A stretch of DNA of 19,483 nt from Hyphomicrobiales bacterium. GTDB lineage: Bacteria > Pseudomonadota > Alphaproteobacteria > Rhizobiales > Aestuariivirgaceae. The position numbers and the translations under genes are program-made. A model generated the notes under the pieces. It was not told the origin of the DNA, searched no databases, and worked only from the letters and a program-made list of their open reading frames with translations. Positions within the stretch are counted from its first letter, which is position 1; the number at the start of each line of letters is the position of its first letter. Below are positions 1-7,881 of the stretch, piece after piece. The DNA lies in assembly GCA_026996935.1 (NCBI GenBank), contig JALWJW010000128.1:1-19483 (forward strand). The letters are read 5' to 3'.

Positions 1-625
1 CATTGGTGATGATCCGAAAACCTTCATAGGCAAAAAACGTAATGGCCAATGAAAAAAAGACCGAGCTGATGGGTGGATAGTGTGAAGGCGATAGTTTTGC
101 CGGATCCATCGTGGCGATGCCGACAATCGCAAAAATGGCCAATGCCATCATTTTCAAAAATACGACAATATTTTCAACTTTGGCCATGCTGCCTGCACCA
201 TTTAGGTTAATCGCCATAAACAGCAATACAATGCCTGCTGTAAAAACCTCCACCCATAAATGGGCAAAACCAGATGGTAATAATTCATACGCATAGGATC
301 CAAATGTGCGCGCAACCAGTGCAATGGAAACCAATGAGGAGACATACATCATTATGCTGATGGCACCTGAAAAAACCCCTTCACCATAACCCTGGACCAG
401 GTATTCAACCAAACCACCGGCAGAAGGAAACCGCGCCCCTAATCGGCCCATTGAATAGCCTGAAAACAATGCAATAATACCGCCGGCAATAAATGACAGC
501 CACACCGCACTGCCGGCAATCAGACCGGCTTGCCCAAGCAGGGCAAAAATACCGGCCCCGACCATGGCCCCGATACCCATCGCAACCGCTGACCAGAAAG
601 AAACAGTTTTTCCTGATTTATGCAT
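1..625 (-). CDS. APC-family amino-acid permease, partial (C-terminus beyond the window)
   Basis: An inner-membrane secondary transporter of the amino acid-polyamine-organocation (APC) superfamily, probably importing an amino acid or amine. The frame is open from the ATG at 623-625 to the window edge and gives about 208 residues. The N-terminus carries the APC signature GAMVGAGIFALLGQAG in TM1 (residues about 18-33). Further hydrophobic segments lie near residues 36-55, 86-106, 126-142 and 153-170, and FFAYEGFRI near the end matches the TM6 region of the family. The start is supported by an AAGGA ribosome site about 10 bases upstream. The gene begins 16 bases after the stop of the Crp-like regulator on the same strand, so the two are probably co-transcribed and the regulator may control the permease. 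Substrate cannot be read from this fragment. Confidence 0.85.
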   Translation of the reverse strand, partial: MHKSGKTVSFWSAVAMGIGAMVGAGIFALLGQAGLIAGSAVWLSFIAGGIIALFSGYSMGRLGARFPSAGGLVEYLVQGYGEGVFSGAISIMMYVSSLVSIALVARTFGSYAYELLPSGFAHLWVEVFTAGIVLLFMAINLNGAGSMAKVENIVVFLKMMALAIFAIVGIATMDPAKLSPSHYPPISSVFFSLAITFFAYEGFRIITN

Positions 626-641
626 AAGATGAGATCCTTGA

Positions 642-1367
642 TTATGGCGTATTATTTACCGGGGCAGTTATGGGGTGCGACTTTGCTCTGTCGAGGAGAG
701 CTTTTAATCGTTTTACCTCGATATGACCATGATCAAGTGCAACGATGCCTTGTTGTTGCCAGTGTTGGAGTTGTCGATTAACGACGGCGCGCACGCTCCC
801 GATCATCTCGGCCAATGCCTCATGGGATAAATCATTGATAAGGGTGAGATGGTGATGATGTGGGTCTTTGCCGTCTACATGGCGCATGATCAGATGGGCC
901 AGACGGGTTTCGGTATCATGTAAAGCCAAATCACCTGCTAAATTAGATAAAGTCCGCATTTGTTGCCCCAAATAGGGCAGAAAACTCCGGTTGATTTCAG
1001 GATGCATTGAAATAAGTTCGCGCATTTCATCCATGCCCAATGTTAATAAATCCAAATCGTCACGCGCATGCATAACGCCCTGACATGGGGTGCCGGTAAG
1101 TAGTTGAAGGATGTCAAAAGCATCGCCCGGTGCCAGTAAAAACAGGGTAACCATCCGACCTGTTTCGGGGTTGATTTGGGCAACCTGCAAACGCCCGGAA
1201 ATTATGATATGAAGGCGATCATATAATTCTTGTGCTGGAACTGAACGATTTCGAACCCAGGTTTCCTGATTCATTTTATCAAGAATTGTCGCAAACAGTT
1301 TTTCATCAAGATTTTTAAATAAACCTGATTGTAAAAGGATTTTAGCTTTTTCATTTTGATACTGCAT
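642..1367 (-). CDS. Crp/Fnr-family transcriptional regulator
   Basis: A 241-residue DNA-binding regulator of the Crp/Fnr superfamily. Residues about 17-125 form the cyclic-nucleotide-type beta-roll (GRLQVAQ, FLLAPGDAFDILQLLTG), followed by the long dimer helix (about 125-150). A winged helix-turn-helix of the Crp C-terminal type spans about 150-222, with LSHEALAEMIGSVRAVVNRQ as the helix-turn-helix. The N-terminal cysteine cluster of Fnr is absent, so this is not an iron-sulfur oxygen sensor. The phosphate-binding cassette lacks the Arg-Ser pair of true cAMP receptors, so the ligand is unknown. Four histidines in a row (170-173) sit just before the helix-turn-helix. The start is ATG with only a weak ribosome site. 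It lies immediately upstream of the permease gene in the same direction, which suggests local control. Family assignment is firm; effector and targets are not. Confidence 0.9.
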   Translation of the reverse strand: MQYQNEKAKILLQSGLFKNLDEKLFATILDKMNQETWVRNRSVPAQELYDRLHIIISGRLQVAQINPETGRMVTLFLLAPGDAFDILQLLTGTPCQGVMHARDDLDLLTLGMDEMRELISMHPEINRSFLPYLGQQMRTLSNLAGDLALHDTETRLAHLIMRHVDGKDPHHHHLTLINDLSHEALAEMIGSVRAVVNRQLQHWQQQGIVALDHGHIEVKRLKALLDRAKSHPITAPVNNTP

Positions 1368-1389
1368 AAATGGCCAGTCACGAGTACGA

Positions 1390-1401
1390 GTTTACATAAA
1401 C
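1390..1401. promoter_or_regulatory. Short inverted repeat upstream of the Crp-like gene (possible operator)
   Basis: The sequence GTTTA-CA-TAAAC is an inverted repeat with 5-base arms and a 2-base centre, 22 bases before the start codon of the regulator. Crp/Fnr proteins bind two-fold symmetric sites and often control themselves, so an autoregulatory site is possible. The arms are short and could arise by chance in this A/T-rich stretch. The rest of the 240-base gap between the regulator and the HAD gene shows no clear terminator or reading frame. Confidence 0.2.
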
Positions 1402-1607
1402 CTATGGTGACGGCTTACAGGTAAGATTGCAAGGCGGGTAAACATTAAATCCTAAGGACAGGACCTATTACTTAAGCTTGTTCTGTTTGAGCTGGAGGGA
1501 TCAGATACTGAAAAAAACAGCGCAAAAATAGGGTTTATGCCTTTCCAGCATGTTTTTGTCCGCAGATGGGCTCTCCTTATCAAACCCAAACAGACGCGCA
1601 GAATATG

Positions 1608-2420
1608 CTAAATCAATGGGTCCTGACCCTTGGCTTTGATGAGTATTTCAGCCAGTTCAACAAACCCTTTACCACCTTTTTGCTGTGTCACCCACATGGG
1701 TTCATGTTCAAGTTGATCTTTAAAATCCAACACATTGGCCACCCCGCATGAGTTGGGAAAAAAGCCGAACATCGGGGCATCGTTGGGGCTGTCACCGCAA
1801 AAGACCACATTGTCTTTCTTGGCCTCCAGATCAAATTTGAGCACTTCATTTGAAAACTGCCGAGACATCGTCAGTTTGTCAAAGTCACCAAACCAGCAAT
1901 TGACATGAATAGAAGATATTTTAGCAACCGCGCCTTCTTCTTCACAAATGCTTTTAATGCGTTCAACGTCACTTTGTAGAAGGGGCGGAACATCTTCACA
2001 AAAGTCAATGGCCAGATCAACATCGCGATACGCCTGATCGGCCGAAATGGCACAGCCTGGAACTTCCCTCAAAACCCGCTGTTTGATTTTTTCCAATTTG
2101 AGTTTGTTGTTATTTCTTTCTTGCTGGCCTGCAAAAAATTCCCTCTTCATCTTTTTGCTGTTGTCATCATAAGAAAAATAAAATGCCCCGTTTTCGCCAA
2201 CCACACCATTAACCGGCCAAAACCGCGCGATCATATCACACCAGCCAGCAGGACGTCCGGTAATTGGCGCGACATTAAATCCTGCATTAAACAAACGCTC
2301 CAGTGCCAAATAAGCAACAGCAGGCAGGTTTCCATCGGTTGTTAATGTGTCATCAATATCGGCAAAAACAGTGGTAATATTTTGAGCAGTTTTAACAGGC
2401 ATTTGTGAAATAGGGCGCAT
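1608..2420 (-). CDS. HAD-superfamily (class IIB) sugar-phosphatase-like hydrolase
   Basis: A 270-residue cytoplasmic phosphatase of the haloacid dehalogenase superfamily, subclass IIB (the Cof, sucrose-phosphatase and mannosyl-3-phosphoglycerate-phosphatase group). Motif I is DIDDTLTTDG with nucleophile D21 and acid/base D23. Motif II is ITGRPAGW (T54). Motif III is probably K182 in DFDKLTMS. Motif IV is FCGDSPNDAPMF with metal-binding D210 and D214. The segment between motifs II and III (about 85-180) is the C2-type cap that sets substrate choice. The ATG at 2418-2420 has an AGAG ribosome site; an in-frame ATG six codons later is an alternative. It follows the transporter-kinase gene on the same strand after 91 bases with no visible terminator, so some co-transcription is possible. 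The substrate is probably a phosphorylated sugar or glycerate derivative by family analogy, but cannot be fixed. Confidence 0.85.
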   Translation of the reverse strand: MRPISQMPVKTAQNITTVFADIDDTLTTDGNLPAVAYLALERLFNAGFNVAPITGRPAGWCDMIARFWPVNGVVGENGAFYFSYDDNSKKMKREFFAGQQERNNNKLKLEKIKQRVLREVPGCAISADQAYRDVDLAIDFCEDVPPLLQSDVERIKSICEEEGAVAKISSIHVNCWFGDFDKLTMSRQFSNEVLKFDLEAKKDNVVFCGDSPNDAPMFGFFPNSCGVANVLDFKDQLEHEPMWVTQQKGGKGFVELAEILIKAKGQDPLI

Positions 2421-2511
2421 GAGCGTTCTCTTTGTCGTGTTGGTGTTATGCTGGTGTTGGTGTTGTGGGCATTGATGGCAAAATAAGCATTAGGGTTCAG
2501 GTCTGGTTAAA

Positions 2512-5500
2512 TTATTGAGCGGCATCAGATTGAGAAACAATATGGGCAATAGCCGCGCGCAAAGCTGCAGGTTTAACTGGTTTTCTTAAATAGCCAATAT
2601 CAAGTTTTTTTGTTGCAGCAATCACCGGCTCTGAACGGTCCGCAGTAATCAGAATAGCTGGCAGGTTCAACCCCGTATGTAACCTGATATCTTTTATCAG
2701 TTCAAGGCCGGTCCCTTTGTCAAGGTGGTAGTCAGCCAGTACAATATCGATTTGCAGCGCATTGTTATTGATATGTTTAAAGGTTTGCTGCTGGTCATTC
2801 GCAGACACAACCCGACAACCCCAGCCTGACAATAATACCGTCATTCCCTCGATAATCGCGGTATCATTATCAACAACAAGCACTGTCAGATTGCCAAGGC
2901 CTGCGGTGGATACCGGTTTGGTTCGCACTGGTTTTTGCGCCACTGTTTGAATCTGGCTAATCGGCAAGCGAACTGCAAAGCGTGATCCAAAGCCCACCTT
3001 TGAGGTCAGGGTTAGGTCATGGTTTAAAACCTTTGCGATCCGCTTTACAATTGAAAGACCAAGACCAAGTCCTGTTTGTTCGCTGCTCGTATCGTTCAAG
3101 CGAATAAACTCTTGAAAGATGGTTTCCTGCTTGTTGGTTGGAATGCCAGGGCCAGTATCAAAAACTTCTAAACGCAACTGCCCGCCAAGCCGCCGACAGC
3201 CAACCAGAATGCGCCCGGATGGTGTATATTTAATCGCGTTGGTTAAAAGGTTTTGCACCAGACGGCGCAAGAGTTGCCGGTCGCTACTAACTGTCAGACT
3301 ACACTCAAGGATAGTCAGTTTTAAACCTTTGGCATGGGCAACGGGCGTGAGTTCCGTGCGAAGTGGTGATAAAATCTCTTCAATCGGAAAATCAGTAATG
3401 ACAGCGCGCATGGCACCAGCATCAAGTTTGGAGATTTCAAGCAGGGCGTTGAGAATTTCTTCTACCGCCTCAAGCGAAGCATCAACATTACGGACTAGTT
3501 TTTCATCTTCATGTCCTGTCGTGCGCTCAACTAAAGAAGCCGCAAAAAGTTTAGCTGCATTAAGAGGTTGTAAAATGTCATGACTGGCGGCGGCAACAAA
3601 GCGTGTTTTACCAATGTTTGCCGCCTCTGCTTCAGCTTTTGCGTGTTCAAGTTCAGCATTTAAAGTGGTCAAAGCAGCGGTGCGCTCTTCAACCCGTTTT
3701 TCAAGTGTTTCATTCACTTGAACCAAAGCGCTTTGTGCATCTACGGTTTCGGAAATATCGGCAAATGTAACAACAATGCCCCCATCAGGCATTTTACTTG
3801 AGCGGACATCAAGGATGATGCCGCGACTAATGAGTTGCTCGTGATAGGGGCGAAAATCAAGTGAAAGCCAGGAGATTCTTTTAACCAGTTCGTCCTCGAT
3901 ACGATCATCATTATATCCGTTTTTTGCAAGCACTTGCCTTAAAAGCTCTGACAAAGGCACGCCAACGCGCCCCTGATTTTCAGGCAGGTTCAGCAAGTGA
4001 CGAAATTGTCTGTTCCAGCAAATCAGATTAAGCTCTTTATCAAACACCGCAATGCCTTGGCGCACATGGTCAATGGCAGATTGCAGCAAATCACGGTTAT
4101 GGCGTAGCGCATCAGAGGCCTCACCCAAAAGCTGGTTGGCTTTTGTTGAGTTTTGCGTATGGCTTTCCATCAGCAGCGCCAGGACAAGGCGAGAAGAAGA
4201 AGAGCCAACAGCACGCGCAAGAAGGTGTTCGGTAAATCGTAAAATCTGGTCATTGGCTTCAACCGAAGGGTTTAAAACAACACCGCGACTAACCTCAAAT
4301 TCATTAAAGGAACGCTGAGTTCTTTCTTTACCCAGATAACGTGCAACGGTTTCTTGCAACTGTCCGACCGTGACATTTGAGCGACCAAGCTTTAATGTCG
4401 GGTTTGAAGCAGGCATGTCTGCTGTAAAAAACGCTTCGGCTTGAATGGCTTCAAGCGGGCGCACCGAACGGGTGAGCGAAAAGCCAATATAGGCGATGAT
4501 ATTGAGCCCCAGACTCCATAAAACCCCATGGGTCAACGGTTCAAGGGAAAGACCAAATAAGCCTTCAGGTTTAAGCATTTCTATGGCAAATGGTCCATGT
4601 TCGACAAAACTGTTGCCAAGCCAGCCTGCATTGGCAAACAATGGTAATGCCAAGGTGTAAACCCAGATGCTGAATCCGGTGATAATGCCCGCCATCGCCC
4701 CGCGTGCATTGGCTCGTTTCCAGATCAATCCGCCAAAAAAGGCAGGAGCAAACTGGGCTGCCGCGGCAAAAGACAAAAGCCCGATCTGCGCCAAAGCCGA
4801 ACTGGCGGCAATCATTTGATAATAGCCATAAGCCAAAGCCAGAACGATGATAATTGCAGCCCGGCGGATGAGGATTAGAGTGCTGCCAATCTCACCATAT
4901 GATTGCTCAATCAGGGCACGCCGATGCAGCACCAGCGGCACAACCAGATTGTTGCAAACCATAATAGAAAGGGCAATTGTCTCAACAATCACCATTGCGG
5001 TCGCGGCGGACAAACCGCCAATAAAAGCGGCAAAAACCACAAACCGATCACCCGTGGCAACGGGCAAAGCCAGAACAAAAGAGTCACCATCAACATTGCC
5101 ACCCTGAAAGGTAACCAACCCTGCAATGGCAATCGGGGCAACAAATAGATTGATGATTACCAGATATACAGGAAACAACCAGGCGGCGCGTTTGACATCT
5201 TCAATGGCGGTGTTTTCCACTACAGCAACATGGAACTGGCGCGGTAATAAAAAGATAGCAAAACTGGCGAGCACGGTCATGGTAATCCAGCGGGTGGTAT
5301 GAATCGGACCAGTGAAAAGATCGAGTAATTGTTGATTGCTTGAGACCGCATTAAACAGGCCACCAAATCCATCAAGAATCCAAAATGTTGCAAAAATACC
5401 GACGGTTAAAAAGGCAATCAGTTTGACGATTGATTCAACTGCAATCGCCAGAATTAAGCCGTCCTGATGCTCAGTTGTGTCAATATGGCGGGTGCCAAAC

Positions 5501-6063
5501 AGCATGGCAAAACCAGCTAAGGTTGCCGTGACAAGTAAAGCAAAGTTATCACCGCTGCCTGATGAATTGTTTGTAACGGCTGTTTGCAGGCCTGTTTCAA
5601 GAACCGGGGCTGCATTTAAAATAGTCTGCAATGAAACAGCAATAGCTTTGAGTTGCAATGAGATATAGGGAACAATCCCGATCACTGCAATTAAGGCAAC
5701 AAGAGCCCCAAGCCACCTGTTTTTACCATACCGGGCTGAAATAAAGTCGGCAATTGAGGTGATGTTTTGCCGCTTGGATATTTGTACGATGACCCGAAGC
5801 AACGGCCAGCCGATGGCAAAAACCAAGATTGGCCCAAGATAAATCGGCACAAAATCCCAACCGGTTCGAGACGATAAACCAACCGAGCCAAAAAATGTCC
5901 ATGAGGTGCAATAAACAGCCAGAGACAAAGCGTAAATGAGCGGGCGTGGCGCGCCTTGACTGCCAATATTATGGCGCACTTTTCGGTCGCCATAGGTGGC
6001 AACGGCATAAAGTACGCCCACATAAGCAAGGGCCATTAGCACAACTGTCCACGATGTCAGCAC
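2512..6063 (-). CDS. Sodium/solute symporter-hybrid histidine kinase (CrbS/MxtR/ErcS'-like)
   Basis: A 1183-residue inner-membrane sensor made of a transporter fused to a hybrid kinase. Residues about 1-530 are a sodium/solute-symporter (SSS) domain with about 13 hydrophobic segments. About 560-640 resemble the STAC linker domain found between SSS and kinase modules. About 660-770 are a PAS domain, and 775-815 a coiled coil. HisKA has H828 in AASHDILQPLNAAK. The ATPase domain has N938/N942, the DTGPGIP box (969-975) and TGLGLGLSIV (997-1006). The receiver (about 1060-1175) has acidic pocket D1065/D1067, phosphoacceptor D1111, T1140 and K1161. All catalytic residues are present. Translation starts at GTG (6061-6063) with AAAGGA upstream. 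In gammaproteobacterial CrbS and MxtR this architecture senses acetate or a related solute and controls carbon use; the same role here is an inference. The likely partner is the NarL-type regulator at 6795-7442. Confidence 0.92.
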   Translation of the reverse strand: MLTSWTVVLMALAYVGVLYAVATYGDRKVRHNIGSQGAPRPLIYALSLAVYCTSWTFFGSVGLSSRTGWDFVPIYLGPILVFAIGWPLLRVIVQISKRQNITSIADFISARYGKNRWLGALVALIAVIGIVPYISLQLKAIAVSLQTILNAAPVLETGLQTAVTNNSSGSGDNFALLVTATLAGFAMLFGTRHIDTTEHQDGLILAIAVESIVKLIAFLTVGIFATFWILDGFGGLFNAVSSNQQLLDLFTGPIHTTRWITMTVLASFAIFLLPRQFHVAVVENTAIEDVKRAAWLFPVYLVIINLFVAPIAIAGLVTFQGGNVDGDSFVLALPVATGDRFVVFAAFIGGLSAATAMVIVETIALSIMVCNNLVVPLVLHRRALIEQSYGEIGSTLILIRRAAIIIVLALAYGYYQMIAASSALAQIGLLSFAAAAQFAPAFFGGLIWKRANARGAMAGIITGFSIWVYTLALPLFANAGWLGNSFVEHGPFAIEMLKPEGLFGLSLEPLTHGVLWSLGLNIIAYIGFSLTRSVRPLEAIQAEAFFTADMPASNPTLKLGRSNVTVGQLQETVARYLGKERTQRSFNEFEVSRGVVLNPSVEANDQILRFTEHLLARAVGSSSSRLVLALLMESHTQNSTKANQLLGEASDALRHNRDLLQSAIDHVRQGIAVFDKELNLICWNRQFRHLLNLPENQGRVGVPLSELLRQVLAKNGYNDDRIEDELVKRISWLSLDFRPYHEQLISRGIILDVRSSKMPDGGIVVTFADISETVDAQSALVQVNETLEKRVEERTAALTTLNAELEHAKAEAEAANIGKTRFVAAASHDILQPLNAAKLFAASLVERTTGHEDEKLVRNVDASLEAVEEILNALLEISKLDAGAMRAVITDFPIEEILSPLRTELTPVAHAKGLKLTILECSLTVSSDRQLLRRLVQNLLTNAIKYTPSGRILVGCRRLGGQLRLEVFDTGPGIPTNKQETIFQEFIRLNDTSSEQTGLGLGLSIVKRIAKVLNHDLTLTSKVGFGSRFAVRLPISQIQTVAQKPVRTKPVSTAGLGNLTVLVVDNDTAIIEGMTVLLSGWGCRVVSANDQQQTFKHINNNALQIDIVLADYHLDKGTGLELIKDIRLHTGLNLPAILITADRSEPVIAATKKLDIGYLRKPVKPAALRAAIAHIVSQSDAAQ

Positions 6064-6093
6064 ATTGTTTCCTTTAAAGCTTTGAGATTTTTA

Positions 6094-6122
6094 AATAAAG
6101 CGGTATCAGCCATTTTTTGCAA
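6094..6122 (-). promoter_or_regulatory. Candidate promoter of the transporter-kinase gene
   Basis: Read on the minus strand, TTGCAA (6117-6122) and TTTATT (6094-6099) are separated by 17 bases. They lie about 30 bases upstream of the GTG start of the kinase. Spacing fits a housekeeping sigma promoter, but both hexamers are imperfect and the region is A/T-rich. Confidence 0.35.
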
Positions 6123-6147
6123 GCAGAAGCTTTATTCGCAGGTAAAT

Positions 6148-6175
6148 TTGCATTTTTTGCCAAATACTTTATAAG
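6148..6175 (+). promoter_or_regulatory. Candidate promoter of mscL
   Basis: TTGCAT (6148-6153) and TATAAG (6170-6175) are separated by 16 bases. This places a start near 6182 and a leader of about 65 bases before the mscL ATG. The -10 box matches the consensus at five of six bases; the -35 box is weak. Confidence 0.4.
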
Positions 6176-6246
6176 TGCGACATGTTGGCAGGTTAACAAA
6201 TGGTTAATGTCAACGACAGATGTAATTAATTAATGGGGGCATTATT

Positions 6247-6660
6247 ATGCTTAAAGAATTCAAAGAGTTTGCCATGAAAGGCAATGTGGTCGACATGGCC
6301 GTTGGTGTTATCATCGCGGGCGCATTCGGTCTGATTATTAAGTCGCTTGTTGGCGATGTGTTAATGCCGGTTATTGGTGCCATTTTTGGCGGCCTTGATT
6401 TCTCAAATTATTTTGTTGGTTTGAGTGACAGTGTAACATCAACCGTTCTTGCTGAAGCGCAAAAACAGGGCGCTGTGTTGGCCTATGGCAATTTCATTAC
6501 TGCAGTTGTGAACTTCATCATCGTTGCATTCATTTTGTTCATTGCTATTAAAGCCATGAACAGTGCAAAGAAAAAAGAAGAAGAAGCACCAGAAGCACCT
6601 GCTGAACCACCAGCACAAGAAGTTCTACTTACAGAAATTCGCGATCTTTTGAAAAAATAA
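6247..6660 (+). CDS. mscL: Large-conductance mechanosensitive channel MscL
   Basis: A 137-residue inner-membrane channel, normally a homopentamer, that opens under membrane tension to release solutes during hypo-osmotic shock. The N-terminal amphipathic segment (FKEFAMKGNVVDMAVG) leads into the pore-lining helix TM1 (about 15-45, with the small-residue pattern GVIIAGAFGLIIKSLVGD). A periplasmic loop spans about 50-77 and TM2 about 80-104. A lysine/glutamate cluster (KKKEEE, 108-113) and the C-terminal amphipathic helix VLLTEIRDLLKK follow, all as in the family. Length is typical. The start ATG is preceded by a GGGGG ribosome site at about 7 bases. It is divergent from the transporter-kinase gene and convergent with the response-regulator gene, so it is transcribed on its own and ends at the hairpin at 6684-6702. 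Confidence 0.97.
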   Translation: MLKEFKEFAMKGNVVDMAVGVIIAGAFGLIIKSLVGDVLMPVIGAIFGGLDFSNYFVGLSDSVTSTVLAEAQKQGAVLAYGNFITAVVNFIIVAFILFIAIKAMNSAKKKEEEAPEAPAEPPAQEVLLTEIRDLLKK

Positions 6661-6679
6661 CATTTCAAAATATCAATGG

Positions 6680-6709
6680 AAAAGCCCGAGATTTTCTCGG
6701 GCTTTTTTT
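6680..6709. terminator. Rho-independent terminator between mscL and the response-regulator gene
   Basis: An 8-bp perfect stem (GCCCGAGA / TCTCGGGC, 6684-6691 and 6695-6702) with a TTT loop is followed by seven T on the plus strand, 20 bases after the mscL stop. The minus strand also has a short T run (four T) after the same stem, so it can act for the convergent response-regulator gene too. Confidence 0.9.
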
Positions 6710-6794
6710 ATGTCTGGAGTACGTCGCGCTTTGTTAGATTCAAGTATTTTCTTGCGGGTAAAGTAAATTTAATTCAACGTATCACGCGCTAAAT

Positions 6795-7442
6795 TTACAT
6801 GTCGATCATATTGTCAATTTTACTCGAAACAATAACCGCTTGTGTGCGGCTGTCCACTTTAAGCTTTTGCAAAATAGCAGAAACATGAGCTTTGACGGTG
6901 GCTTCAGAAACGCTGAGCTCATAGGCAATCTGTTTATTCAGCAACCCGTCACGCAACATCATCAAGACACGTAATTGCTGCGGGGTGAGCGTGGTCAGGC
7001 GACGGGCCAAATCACTTTCCTCATCATCATTGTTGTTTTCGGTATCAATATTTTTCGGCACCCAGACTTCACCGGCCAAAACCGTTTTAACCGCTGCCTG
7101 CATATCTTCCATCGAGGCTGATTTTGGAATAAAGCCGGAAGCCCCCAGCTCCATGACCCGTTTGATCACCTGAGCTTCCTCACTGGCTGAAACCACAACA
7201 ATAGGAATATTTGGAAATTGTGCCCGTAAAAATATCAAGCCTGAAAACCCTTGAACCCCAGGCATTTTGAGGTCGAGTAAAACCAGATCAACATCTTCTG
7301 TACCTTCAAGACTTTCAATAACTTTATCCAGGGTGCCGGTTTGAATGATGTGAAGCTCACTAATGGAGTTGGAAATCGTTTGTGCCAATGCATCGCGAAA
7401 CAAAGGATGATCGTCGGCAATAATGAAGCGATGTGTAACCAT
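6795..7442 (-). CDS. NarL/FixJ (LuxR-type) response regulator, probable partner of the transporter-kinase
   Basis: A 215-residue two-component output regulator. The receiver domain (about 4-122) has acidic pocket D10/D11, phosphoacceptor D57 (LVLLDLKMPG), S85 and K107. A short acidic linker (about 131-144, rich in N, D and E) precedes a LuxR-type helix-turn-helix at about 150-208 (LTPQQLRVL, NKQIAYELSVSEATVKAHVS). The frame is open for 38 more codons upstream. The ATG at 7440-7442 is preferred because it has an AAAAGAG ribosome site six bases away and the receiver fold starts right there (MVTHRFIIADDHP). CrbR-type regulators that pair with symporter-kinases are of this class, and the kinase gene lies only 730 bases away beyond mscL. 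This makes pairing likely but not proven. Phosphorylation would come directly or through the receiver of the hybrid kinase. Confidence 0.92.
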   Translation of the reverse strand: MVTHRFIIADDHPLFRDALAQTISNSISELHIIQTGTLDKVIESLEGTEDVDLVLLDLKMPGVQGFSGLIFLRAQFPNIPIVVVSASEEAQVIKRVMELGASGFIPKSASMEDMQAAVKTVLAGEVWVPKNIDTENNNDDEESDLARRLTTLTPQQLRVLMMLRDGLLNKQIAYELSVSEATVKAHVSAILQKLKVDSRTQAVIVSSKIDNMIDM

Positions 7443-7510
7443 TAAAAACTCTTTTCGCTTATTCAGGGCAGTTGAAATTAAAAGGGGTTTACTAGAGCTT
7501 GAACTGTACA

Positions 7511-7537
7511 ACATTATCACAATGTCACCAGTGTCAA
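7511..7537 (-). promoter_or_regulatory. Candidate promoter of the response-regulator gene
   Basis: On the minus strand a perfect TTGACA (7532-7537) is followed after 15 bases by TAATGT (7511-7516), giving a leader of about 60 bases before the chosen start at 7442. The spacing is shorter than ideal, so this is tentative. It supports the downstream start, because the longer frame would begin upstream of this promoter. Confidence 0.35.
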
Positions 7538-7678
7538 TATTGTCCAATTGTTGCATGTTAGCGGTTATAAGTCATTTGAACCTTTGTGATATCCTTACCT
7601 TAGTTATGCAAAAGCTGCATGTCTGTTATGTTTGATTTGCGCTTGAGTTTGAAGATAGGAAGCACTATTTATATTGCG

Positions 7679-7706
7679 TTGCAGCAATGGTGTTGCGGTG
7701 CATAAT
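7679..7706 (+). promoter_or_regulatory. Candidate promoter for a short plus-strand transcript
   Basis: TTGCAG (7679-7684) and CATAAT (7701-7706) are 16 bases apart. The -10 box matches consensus at five of six positions. Transcription would start near 7713 and reach the strong terminator at 7882-7919, giving an RNA of about 205 bases in a stretch otherwise without a gene. Confidence 0.35.
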
Positions 7707-7722
7707 AAATGGAATTTTCAAA

Positions 7723-7854
7723 ATGGCTTTTTTTCAAATACTGAAAGAAATAACATCTGGATTGACCCGTGGGTTCGCACTTTTTTTCTGTGAACGTGGC
7801 GATTTTGTTAGCACGGCTCATTTGCCCAGCGTTTCGACACGCAAGCAACGCTGA
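7723..7854 (+). CDS. Possible small protein of 43 residues
   Basis: A short frame from ATG at 7723 to TGA at 7852-7854. It has GGAA about 8 bases before the ATG and a strong terminator 27 bases after the stop. The product would start MAFFQILKEITSGLTRGFAL and end basic (STRKQR), with a mildly hydrophobic, possibly amphipathic N-terminal half and one cysteine. No family is recognised. If transcription starts near 7713 as the promoter-like pair suggests, the ribosome site would lie at the very 5' end, which weakens the coding case. It may be only a chance frame inside a small RNA. Confidence 0.22.
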   Translation: MAFFQILKEITSGLTRGFALFFCERGDFVSTAHLPSVSTRKQR

Positions 7855-7881
7855 TTTATCAGTTTCTTCCTCCCTTACTTT

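Noticed and set aside
1566..1751. 61-codon plus-strand frame over the end of the HAD gene
   Set aside because: Mostly antisense to the conserved motif IV end of the HAD gene; no family-like sequence.
4847..5148. Open frames on the plus strand across the transporter-kinase gene
   Set aside because: They are antisense to a gene with clear domains throughout, have no ribosome sites and give low-complexity basic peptides.
7443..7556. 38-codon N-terminal extension of the response regulator
   Set aside because: Not part of the receiver fold, would begin upstream of the likely promoter, and the internal ATG has a good ribosome site.
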